Part shown: positions 57,872-63,474 of the stretch, piece after piece
Numbering within the stretch: the first letter of the stretch is position 1
Layout of the letters: every line of letters begins with the position of its first letter
NCBI RefSeq assembly: GCF_036059255.1
Contig: NZ_CP107947.1
Span: 6,696,001 to 6,760,000 of the forward strand
Direction of reading: 5' to 3'
Source: Micromonospora sp. NBC_00389
Lineage (GTDB): Bacteria > Actinomycetota > Actinomycetes > Mycobacteriales > Micromonosporaceae
DNA length: 64,000 nt
Notes under the pieces: model-generated
The model's input: only the letters and a program-made list of their open reading frames with translations
The model's database searches: none
Told to the model about the DNA's origin: nothing
Translations under genes and position numbers: made by a program

Positions 57872-57943
57872 TGGGCCGCCAGAGGATCGAACTCTGGACA
57901 CTCCGATTAAAAGTCGGCAGCTCTACCACTGAGCTAGCGGCCT
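57872..57943 (-). tRNA. tRNA-Lys(TTT)
   Basis: Loop CTTTTAA on a 4-bp CCGA/TCGG stem; T-arm CAGAG-TTCGATC-CTCTG; acceptor AGGCCGC/GCGGCCC with a 1-72 mismatch. Confidence 0.78.
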
Positions 57944-57953
57944 GCAATTGACG

Positions 57954-58027
57954 TCCCCCGGGCAGGACTCGAACCTGCGACGACCCGGTTTAGGAAACCA
58001 GCGCTCTATCCGCTGAGCTACCGGGGG
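57954..58027 (-). tRNA. tRNA-Arg(CCT)
   Basis: Acceptor CCCCCGG/CCGGGGG; CTGGT-TTCCTAA-ACCGG; T-arm GCAGG-TTCGAGT-CCTGC. Confidence 0.87.
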
Positions 58028-58033
58028 ATTTGG

Positions 58034-58106
58034 TACGCCGTACTGGGATCGAACCAGTGACATTCCGATTAAGAGTCGGAAGCTCTACCAACTGAGCTAA
58101 CGGCGC
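58034..58106 (-). tRNA. tRNA-Lys(CTT)
   Basis: Acceptor GCGCCGT/ACGGCGT with encoded ACCA; TCCGA-CTCTTAA-TCGGA. Confidence 0.9.
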
Positions 58107-58110
58107 ATGG

Positions 58111-58195
58111 CGGAAGGTAAAGGAGTTGAACCCTCGGGCTTTCACCCGGTGCCGGTTTTCGAGACCGGTCGCGGACCTGTTCCGCACTACCCTCC
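58111..58195 (-). tRNA. tRNA-Ser(CGA), class II
   Basis: Acceptor GGAGGGT/ACCTTCC, G73 and encoded CCA; CCGGT-CTCGAAA-ACCGG; long extra arm CACCGGGTGAAAGCCC. Confidence 0.85.
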
Positions 58196-58200
58196 ATGCG

Positions 58201-58274
58201 TCGGGTTGACAGGATTCGAACCTGCGTCCTCGCGGTCCCGAACCGCGCGCTCCACCAAACTGAGCTACAACCCG
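58201..58274 (-). tRNA. tRNA-Pro(CGG)
   Basis: Acceptor CGGGTTG/CAACCCG; CGCGG-TTCGGGA-CCGCG; T-arm GCAGG-TTCGAAT-CCTGT. Confidence 0.88.
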
Positions 58275-58279
58275 TTGAG

Positions 58280-58354
58280 TCGGGATAGCCGGATTCGAAC
58301 CGGCGACTTCCGGTCCCCCCAGACCGGAGCGCTACCTGACTGCGCCGTATCCCG
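58280..58354 (-). tRNA. tRNA-Pro(GGG)
   Basis: Acceptor CGGGATA/TATCCCG; CCGGT-CTGGGGG-ACCGG; T-arm GCCGG-TTCGAAT-CCGGC. Confidence 0.88.
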
Positions 58355-58358
58355 AAAG

Positions 58359-58431
58359 AGCCCCCGACTGGAATCGAACCAGCGACACCGAGAACCGTAA
58401 TCTCGTGCTCTTTCCACTGAGCTACGGGGGC
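58359..58431 (-). tRNA. tRNA-Arg(ACG)
   Basis: Acceptor GCCCCCG/CGGGGGC; CGAGA-TTACGGT-TCTCG; A34 would become inosine if the host TadA accepts it. Confidence 0.88.
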
Positions 58432-58492
58432 ATGTGTTGCAAACGAGGGAAGCCGGCCGGTACGCCGGGTTCTGCCCCGCCCCGGCGGCCCG

Positions 58493-58567
58493 TGCCGTCG
58501 GCTGGAGTCGAACCAGCGCATCTCCTCGTTATCAGCGAGGTGCCTTAACCAGCTTGGCCACGACGGC
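58493..58567 (-). tRNA. tRNA-Ile(GAT)
   Basis: Acceptor GCCGTCG/CGACGGC; CCTCG-CTGATAA-CGAGG; T-arm GCTGG-TTCGACT-CCAGC. Confidence 0.87.
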
Positions 58568-58571
58568 TTGG

Positions 58572-58659
58572 CGGAGGGACCGGGATTCGAACCCGGGCCG
58601 GGGTTGCCCCCGGTCTTCCTTAGCAGGGAAGCGCCATAGACCGCTCATGCCACCCCTCC
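58572..58659 (-). tRNA. tRNA-Ser(GCT), class II
   Basis: Acceptor GGAGGGG/TCCCTCC, encoded CCA; CTTCC-CTGCTAA-GGAAG; extra arm CCGGGGGCAACCCCGG. Confidence 0.88.
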
Positions 58660-58673
58660 ATAATCTTGCTGCG

Positions 58674-58747
58674 CGGCGCCGACGGGACTCGAACCCGCAA
58701 CCCCCGCCTCGACAGGGCGGTGCTCTGGCCAATTGAGCTACGACACC
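58674..58747 (-). tRNA. tRNA-Asp(GTC)
   Basis: Acceptor GGTGTCG/CGGCGCC; CCGCC-CTGTCGA-GGCGG; T-arm GCGGG-TTCGAGT-CCCGT. Confidence 0.88.
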
Positions 58748-58857
58748 TTGGCGCGCGACTTCCAGCCGGCTCGGCTTTCCCACAGGGGAGATCGCATACA
58801 CGGTCCACCTATCGCGCTTCGGCGGACCTGCGGTCACGAACTGGCCGGCATGGACAG

Positions 58858-58926
58858 TGGATCGACCCGGTTTCGAACCGGGCACACGAGGCTTGCAAAG
58901 CGACACTGGGCACCAGCCCTCGACCC
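58858..58926 (-). tRNA. tRNA-like gene, probable Ala(TGC), degenerate
   Basis: Acceptor GGGTCGA/TCGATCC and T-arm CCCGG-TTCGAAA-CCGGG are good. The D-arm is a short CTGG-TGC-CCAG and the anticodon stem around TTTGCAA has two mismatches. 69 bases long. Confidence 0.5.
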
Positions 58927-58931
58927 ATGCG

Positions 58932-59004
58932 TACCCGACCGGGGAATCGAACCCCGCACCTCTCGGACCTGAACCGAGCGCCTCTTCCTCTGGGCCAGTC
59001 GGGC
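58932..59004 (-). tRNA. tRNA with Leu anticodon CAG on a class I body
   Basis: Acceptor GCCCGAC/GTCGGGT; CTCGG-TTCAGGT-CCGAG; T-arm CGGGG-TTCGATT-CCCCG. The variable region is only AGGTG, whereas bacterial tRNA-Leu has a long extra arm. Confidence 0.75.
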
Positions 59005-59014
59005 ATGTACTGCG

Positions 59015-59087
59015 AGCCGCCGGTTGGCCTCGAACCAACCACCTGCGCCTTACGAGGACGCTGCTCTGCCTGATGAGCTACGGCGGC
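59015..59087 (-). tRNA. tRNA-Thr(CGT)
   Basis: Acceptor GCCGCCG/CGGCGGC; GCGTC-CTCGTAA-GGCGC; T-arm GTTGG-TTCGAGG-CCAAC. Confidence 0.87.
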
Positions 59088-59091
59088 GTGG

Positions 59092-59164
59092 ACCCGGCGG
59101 CCGGGCTCGAACCGGCGGCCCTCCGCTACAAGGCGGACGCTCGGTCCATCTGAGCTACGCCGGC
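59092..59164 (-). tRNA. tRNA-Thr(TGT), compact anticodon loop
   Basis: TCCGC and GCGGA pair around CTTGTA, a 6-base loop that lacks one position. Acceptor GCCGGCG/CGCCGGG has a 1-72 mismatch; encoded CCA follows. Confidence 0.65.
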
Positions 59165-59168
59165 GTGG

Positions 59169-59242
59169 TGCCCTCGGCGCGATTCGAACGCGCACTGTCG
59201 GCCTCCTCAAGACCGCGCCTCCTGCCGTTGGGCTACGAGGGC
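59169..59242 (-). tRNA. tRNA with Leu anticodon GAG on a class I body
   Basis: Acceptor GCCCTCG/CGAGGGC with encoded ACCA; CGGTC-TTGAGGA-GGCCG; variable region only ACAGT; T-arm GCGCG-TTCGAAT-CGCGC. Confidence 0.75.
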
Positions 59243-59248
59243 ATTGCG

Positions 59249-59322
59249 CTCCGAGAGGAGGGCTCGAACCTCCAGCCTTCCGATGCAGAATCGGACGTGC
59301 TGCCAGATTGCACCATCTCGGA
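59249..59322 (-). tRNA. tRNA-Gln(CTG)
   Basis: Acceptor TCCGAGA/TCTCGGA; TCCGA-TTCTGCA-TCGGA; T-arm GGAGG-TTCGAGC-CCTCC. Confidence 0.88.
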
Positions 59323-59327
59323 ATGGG

Positions 59328-59350
59328 CCGGCGAGCCGCGGTCTCGCCGG
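59328..59350. terminator. Hairpin between tRNA-Gln(CTG) and the HNH remnant
   Basis: CCGGCGAG-CCGCGGT-CTCGCCGG, 8-bp perfect stem; may end the HNH transcript or shape processing of the array. Confidence 0.45.
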
Positions 59351-59398
59351 CGGGGAGGGTCGACGCTGCACGGTGCTCGACCAGGTGGAGACCTGCGG

Positions 59399-59640
59399 CC
59401 GGAGCAGCAGGTCCATGCCGGCCTCGGCGAGGGTGAGGTCCGCCTTGCGCTAGTTGCACGAGTAGCACGCGCTGACGGTGTTCTTCCAGGTGTTACGCCC
59501 GCCGCGGGAGCGGGGCTGGATGTGGTCGACGGTCGTGGCCGGGGCCAGGCGGTAGCCGCAATGGTGGCCGTCGCGCCGGAGCACGCCGGACTTGGACCAG
59601 CTGGGCCGCTCGTCCTCGTGGATCTCGGCGACCTGGCGTA
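59399..59640 (-). pseudogene. HNH endonuclease, decayed (in-frame amber, lost Cys)
   Basis: The minus strand reads PSWSKSGVLRRDGHHCGY, ATTVDHIQPRSRGGRNTWKN, then TVSACYSCN followed by TAG and RKADLTLAEAG: an HNH nuclease with the DH...N...H-type core. The second Cys of the first CxxC is Arg, and the amber codon sits inside the conserved CNxRKAD motif. No start codon is clear. Probably a dead homing endonuclease. Confidence 0.7.
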
Positions 59641-59669
59641 TGAGCCTCCTGCCTTTGGGCTACCGAGGC
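59637..59669 (-). pseudogene. 5'-half tRNA remnant next to the HNH gene
   Basis: GCCTCGG TA GCCCAAAGGCAGGAGGC closely matches the first half of the tRNA at 59169-59242. The sequence leaves the tRNA pattern at the anticodon arm and runs into the HNH reading frame. Confidence 0.5.
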
Positions 59670-59694
59670 GAGAACCGCAGGTTGCGGCGTCGAG

Positions 59695-60024
59695 TACCGG
59701 ATCGACCTGACCGAGAAGAGCCGGAGCAGCTTCGAGGAGCATCTCGCCCCGTTCGTTGATGCCGCCCGCAGGGCCTGGCAGGGGGCAGGCCCTGCGGCCC
59801 CTGGGGCGATGAAGTCCCAGAACGCCGAGCGGGACCGTCGACGGATCATCCGGGAGTGGTGGACGAAGAACGAGAAGCTCGTCGGCCAGAAGGCCACCGA
59901 GCGCGGACGCATCCCCGCCACCGTGATCGACGCGTACCGGCAGCACGAGACGCTGGTCAGTCCTGCCACGAGCAGGTCATCCGGCGTGATTCCAGCGGCG
60001 ACGGGCTCCGCGCCTGGGGTGTGA
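59695..60024 (+). pseudogene. lsr2: Lsr2 nucleoid protein, N-terminally truncated
   Basis: The plus-strand frame reads CGVEYRIDLTEKSRSSFEEH then LAPFVDAARRAWQ (the dimerisation domain without its first 25 or so residues). A linker follows, then RRRIIREWWTKNEKLVGQKA and TERGRIPATVIDAY, the C-terminal domain with the RGR minor-groove hook. No start with a ribosome site is present for the full domain. Lsr2 homologues are common on actinophages and plasmids. Confidence 0.7.
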
Positions 60025-60025
60025 G

Positions 60026-60102
60026 CTCCGGGAGCAGGAATCGAACCTACGTTTGTACCGGGATTCAAAGTCCCGTCGCCCCTGCCAGCAGAGCAGCCCG
60101 GA
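60026..60102 (-). tRNA. tRNA-Gln(TTG)
   Basis: CGGGA-CTTTGAA-TCCCG; T-arm GTAGG-TTCGATT-CCTGC; acceptor TCCGGGC/TCCCGGA with one mismatch at 7-66; 8-base variable region. Confidence 0.75.
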
Positions 60103-60109
60103 ATGGTTG

Positions 60110-60182
60110 AGCGGTCGGCGGGCACCGACCCCGCTTCTTCGGTTTGGAAGACCGACGTGTCCGCCGAGTTCACCACGACCGC
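60110..60182 (-). tRNA. tRNA-Gly(TCC), altered T-loop
   Basis: Acceptor GCGGTCG/CGACCGC; TCGGT-CTTCCAA-ACCGA; T-arm GCGGG-GTCGGTG-CCCGC, whose loop departs from TTCGANT. Confidence 0.72.
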
Positions 60183-60198
60183 ATGGCATTTTCCTGCG

Positions 60199-60271
60199 TA
60201 GGCCGTACGGGATTCGAACCCGCAACCTTCTGGCTGAGAACCAGGTGAGCTGCCAATTGCTCCAACGGCCC
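60199..60271 (-). tRNA. tRNA-Glu(CTC)
   Basis: Acceptor GGGCCGT/ACGGCCT; loop TTCTCAG on CTGG/CCAG; T-arm GCGGG-TTCGAAT-CCCGT. Confidence 0.83.
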
Positions 60272-60402
60272 ATGGAGCCGACGGGGGCTGGGTTGTGCGC
60301 CCGGGCACTTCCCCCGCCAACGTGCTCTCCCCCGACTTGAACGGAGCCCTCGGGGACTTCACTCCTGTGCGCTACCAGTTACGCGAAGAGGGCATTGGTA
60401 CG

Positions 60403-60475
60403 TGGAGAAGAGGGGACTCGAACCCCTGGCCTCCGCCCTGCCGAGGCGGCGCTCTCCCATCTGAGCTACCTCCCC
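60403..60475 (-). tRNA. tRNA-Ala(GGC) with C33
   Basis: Acceptor GGGGAGG/CTTCTCC; CCGCC-TCGGCAG-GGCGG, again C at position 33; T-arm AGGGG-TTCGAGT-CCCCT. Confidence 0.78.
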
Positions 60476-60479
60476 ATGG

Positions 60480-60551
60480 TCCGGGACCGGGGTGTCGAAC
60501 CCCGTGTCTCCTGCTCCCAAAGCAGGCGGGTTGCCGTCTCCCTCGTCCCGG
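60480..60551 (-). tRNA. tRNA-Pro(TGG)
   Basis: Acceptor CCGGGAC/GTCCCGG; CCTGC-TTTGGGA-GCAGG; short atypical D-arm; T-arm CGGGG-TTCGACA-CCCCG. Confidence 0.8.
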
Positions 60552-60561
60552 AGGGTCTTGC

Positions 60562-60593
60562 CCCCGGCCGGCCCGTGTGGGCGCCGGCCGGGG
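60562..60593. terminator. Hairpin between tRNA-Trp and tRNA-Pro(TGG)
   Basis: CCCCGGCCGGC / GCCGGCCGGGG, a perfect 11-bp stem. It may separate tRNA-Trp from the rest of the array as its own transcript. Confidence 0.6.
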
Positions 60594-60660
60594 TCTTGCT
60601 ATGCCATCCACTGTGGAGTTGAGAATTTGCAACGTCGCCGGCCGCGGCCAGGACGAAAAG

Positions 60661-60733
60661 CAGGGGCGACAGGACTTGAACCTGCAACCTTCGGTTTTGG
60701 AGACCGGTGCTCTACCAGTTGAGCTGCGCCCCT
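60661..60733 (-). tRNA. tRNA-Trp(CCA)
   Basis: Acceptor AGGGGCG/CGCCCCT, G73; CCGGT-CTCCAAA-ACCGA; T-arm GCAGG-TTCAAGT-CCTGT. All parts canonical; may be the host housekeeping gene at the edge of the array. Confidence 0.9.
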
Positions 60734-60753
60734 TGGAACTTGTACGAGTAACG

Positions 60754-60787
60754 AAAAAGCCGCCCTATCCCTGTCGGGGTGGGCGGC
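60754..60787 (-). terminator. Rho-independent terminator (minus strand)
   Basis: On the minus strand GCCGCCC, a 15-base inner part that also pairs (CCCCGACAGGG), GGGCGGC, then TTTTT. It closes the small gene at 60807. Confidence 0.85.
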
Positions 60788-60806
60788 TTCGCAGCTTGCG
60801 CTGACG

Positions 60807-61001
60807 CTATTCGCGCCGCCACCCCGGCTTCCAGTTCTGCTCGCTCGCGCACAGATCGTGGGCTCGCCCGATCGACGGCAGCACGACACCGCCGCGCGGC
60901 ATGAACCGCGTGGTTTCGGTGGAGGCGTACTGCAACACGGGGAACTCCTTGGGTTGGTCCGGTTGACCTTGCTCATTAAAGGTAGGCGCGGGGTCCGACA
61001 T
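60807..61001 (-). CDS. Small hypothetical protein, 64 aa
   Basis: Starts MSDPAPTFNEQGQPDQPKEF and ends ASEQNWKPGWRRE; no known domain. A textbook terminator 20 bases after the stop supports a real transcript. No Shine-Dalgarno precedes the ATG, and TATCCA lies about 11 bases upstream, so the message may be leaderless. Confidence 0.55.
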   Translation of the reverse strand: MSDPAPTFNEQGQPDQPKEFPVLQYASTETTRFMPRGGVVLPSIGRAHDLCASEQNWKPGWRRE

Positions 61002-61369
61002 TGGCAATGGATATTTCGAGGCACATTCATGTCCTTCGCCAGTGGCCGCCGTCAGTCGAGGTAGGCGTCCTGCGCCTGCGGCAGCCTTCAGGTCAGGATC
61101 GCGGGCGCTGCTCACGACGGCGGCGATGGCTTCGGCCACTAGGCGGCGGAGTCGGGCGCGCGGAGCACGGCTACCTGCTCAACTGCAGCCGCACGACCTG
61201 GCCATGTCTCGGGTTTCTCTGCCGCTGCGGAGCAGGCAGAGTTCGGTTCAGGAAGAGCTGATCGGCAGTCTCGATGAGGCCCCGGAGTTCGCGAGCCCGC
61301 GCTGCGCTGATCCACCCTGGGCAAGGGTTCTTCCGGGCAATGGCGGTCGGCAGCGACCGAAGTGGCTTC
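61002..61369. other. 368-bp region with repeat copy 2
   Basis: Holds the second copy of the dispersed repeat (61233-61300). I see no gene in the rest. Confidence 0.5.
61233..61300 (+). repeat. Imperfect direct repeat, copy 2
   Basis: Partner of 920-990, same orientation, about 80 percent identical. Minus-strand peptide ARELRGLIETADQLFLNRTL parallels that of copy 1. Confidence 0.7.
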
Positions 61370-62542
61370 TCAGGCGACTGCGGTGGCCATCCGCCGTACC
61401 GCCTCGGTGATCAGCTCCGGTGCGGTGGCCAGATTCAGCCGGACGTGGCCGGCGCCGCCGGTGCCGAAGGCCGAACCGGAGTTGAGCGCCACCCGGCCAC
61501 GGTCGAGGAACACGGCGGCGGGGTCGTCGCCGAGGCCCAGGGCGCGGCAGTCGAGCCAGGCGAGATAGGTGGCCTGACCGGGGTGGTAACGGATGGCCGG
61601 CAGGTGCTCGGCAAGCAGCGCGGCGAGGAGCCGACGGTTGTCGTCCAGGCCGGTCAACAAGGCGTCGAGCCACTCGCCGCCGTCGCGGAAGGCGGCGGTG
61701 TGGGCGATCACGCCGAGGTGGCTGGTGCTGACGCTGACCTCGAACGGAACGCGGGCGAGGTCTGCGGCCGCGTCCGGGCCGGCGATGAGGAGCGCACCGC
61801 GCAGGCCGGCCAGGTTCCACCCCTTGGAGGCGGACATCAGCGACAGGCCGTTCTCCGCGCCGGGCACCGAGAGGTAGGGCACAAAGCGCACTCCCCCGGC
61901 CACCACCGGAGCGTGGATCTCGTCGGCGACCACCCGCACCCCGTGCTGCTCGGCCAGACTGGCGACGGCGGCCAACTCGTCGGCGGTGTGCAGGACGCCG
62001 GTCGGGTTGTGCGGGCTGCACAGCAGGTACGCCGCTGGCCGCCCACCGGCCCGAGCCTGCCGGAACGCGTCCTCCAGTGTGCCGAGGTCGATCCGCAGGT
62101 CCTCGCCGAGCGGCGCCTCCACGATCCGGCGGTCGGCGTGCGTTACGAACTCGTAGAACGGCGGGTAGACCGGGCAGTTGACGATCACCGCGTCGCCCGG
62201 CTCGGTGACCAGCCGCAGCGCCTCGACCACGCCGTGCATCACGTCGGGTATCAGCGCGGTGCGCTCCACGGCCAGCCCGTCCCATCCCCACCGCCGCCGG
62301 GCGAACTCCGCCAGCGCCTGCGGGTACGCCGTGCCGGCGGTGTAGCCGGTGTCGCCGCGCGCGACGGCGTCGGTGATCGCCTGCGCGACCGGCTCGGCCA
62401 GCGGCACGTCCATCTCCGCCACCCAGAGCGGCAGCACGTCATCCGGGTACTCCCGCCACTTGAGGCTCGTCCGTTGCCGGAGCTGGTCGATCGTGAGCTG
62501 GCGAAGGGGATTCACTGCGGCACCACGAAGCACAGCGCTCAT
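61370..62542 (-). CDS. PLP-dependent aminotransferase / C-S lyase (MalY/PatB type)
   Basis: 390 residues. [20 protein letters not shown] is the MalY/PatB signature near the N-terminus; [20 protein letters not shown] and [20 protein letters not shown] bind [21 protein letters not shown] has the Schiff-base Lys. [17 protein letters not shown] ends the chain. Probably cleaves cystathionine-type C-S bonds. ATG at 62542; GTG at 62515 is an alternative start. Confidence 0.88.
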   Translation of the reverse strand: MSAVLRGAAVNPLRQLTIDQLRQRTSLKWREYPDDVLPLWVAEMDVPLAEPVAQAITDAVARGDTGYTAGTAYPQALAEFARRRWGWDGLAVERTALIPDVMHGVVEALRLVTEPGDAVIVNCPVYPPFYEFVTHADRRIVEAPLGEDLRIDLGTLEDAFRQARAGGRPAAYLLCSPHNPTGVLHTADELAAVASLAEQHGVRVVADEIHAPVVAGGVRFVPYLSVPGAENGLSLMSASKGWNLAGLRGALLIAGPDAAADLARVPFEVSVSTSHLGVIAHTAAFRDGGEWLDALLTGLDDNRRLLAALLAEHLPAIRYHPGQATYLAWLDCRALGLGDDPAAVFLDRGRVALNSGSAFGTGGAGHVRLNLATAPELITEAVRRMATAVA

Positions 62543-62720
62543 CGATGAACCCTAGTCCACTCCCTGCCACCTCGCGATCACGGCCGAGGGACGGTCGGCA
62601 TGTGAGTCAGGTGCGCAGCCGCGTACAAGTGATCCTGCGCAGCGGTGAGGATTTGGCGGTGCCGTTCGGGATGACGCTCGACAGCGGGGCTGTGCGGTGG
62701 CGCGGTCGCGGCCGTGTTGG

Positions 62721-63474
62721 TCAGGTGATGTCTCGGCGCATGGGGATGAGGACGGCGATGGCGCAGGCACCTATGGCGTACGCGGTGAGGAGGAGTGCGC
62801 CGGCTGCTGGCGGTAGGAGTTGGACAGTGGTGTTGCCGAGTTGTGCAGACATGGCGTCGGCGAGGTAGGTGAAGTCGGTGAGGGCGGCGGTGGCGCCGCC
62901 GGGCAGGATCGGATAGAGCGTGTTGACGCCGGGAATCAGCATGAGCAGTGTTTCGCCCATGTAGAGGTAGCCGATCACGACGCACAGGGCTGCGACCTGG
63001 TTGCGGATAAGGGCGCCTATGCCGACGCCGATGATCAGATACACCACCATGGCGGCGGCGATGCGGGCGAGCAGCGCGAGCAGGGTGTGGGCGGGCAGGC
63101 CGAGTGGGACTTGGCGGGCGGCGGCGACGGTGAACACGGCTGCGGCGGCAGTGCCGGAGAGGATGAGGCCGTAGGCGAGCCCGGCGACCGTGTAGGTGGC
63201 GAGTTTGGCGGCGAGTACCTGCCAGCGGCGCGGTGCGACCAGGAATGTGACGGCGGCGGTGCGGTGCCGGTATTCGGAGGTGACCGCGAGGGTTCCGGCG
63301 GCAGCCGGGACGAATGCGGTGTAGCCGAGGATGCCGAGGATGGAGCGGACGCCGGTTTCGGTGTCCAGTCCGGGCATGGGTGGGTCGAAGTTTTCCGGGC
63401 CGATCAGCGCCATGCCGCCGAGCATGCCGCCACCGATCAGGGCGGCGACGACTAAGGCGTGTTTCAAAAGTGGA
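62721..63474 (-). pseudogene. ABC-2 type permease, 5' end cut by an IS
   Basis: The coding part runs from about LLKHALVVAALIGGGMLG to a normal stop at 62721 and has six hydrophobic segments. FVPAAAGTLAVTSEYRHRTA followed by VTFLVAPRRWQVLAAKLATY is the usual ABC-2 loop. The first codons are replaced by IS-end sequence (from about 63475). A GTG/ATG within the IS end could drive a hybrid, but the native start and partner ATPase are missing. Confidence 0.75.

Larger units (their letters stand above)
56379..60733 (-). other. tRNA array: 32 tRNA genes in 4.4 kb
   Basis: All genes read leftward from tRNA-Trp at 60733 to a CAT tRNA at 56379. Anticodons cover 18 amino acids (no Phe seen). Gaps are often one to a few bases: the encoded CCA of tRNA-Glu(TTC) is followed by one base and then tRNA-Asn. 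Some genes encode CCA and some do not. Embedded are a PD-(D/E)XK endonuclease gene, a decayed HNH gene and an lsr2 fragment. This is the makeup of actinobacterial tRNA arrays carried by phages, plasmids or integrative elements. Confidence 0.9.

Noticed and set aside
58748..58857. 110-bp gap in the array, looked at as a possible further tRNA or small gene
   Set aside because: No T-arm with TTCGA-type loop and no acceptor pairing; the peptide reading has no start or known motif.
58107..59710. Several plus-strand frames with GFEPATS/DSNPGR-like peptides in the tRNA array
   Set aside because: These are translations of antisense tRNA T-arms, a known annotation artefact.
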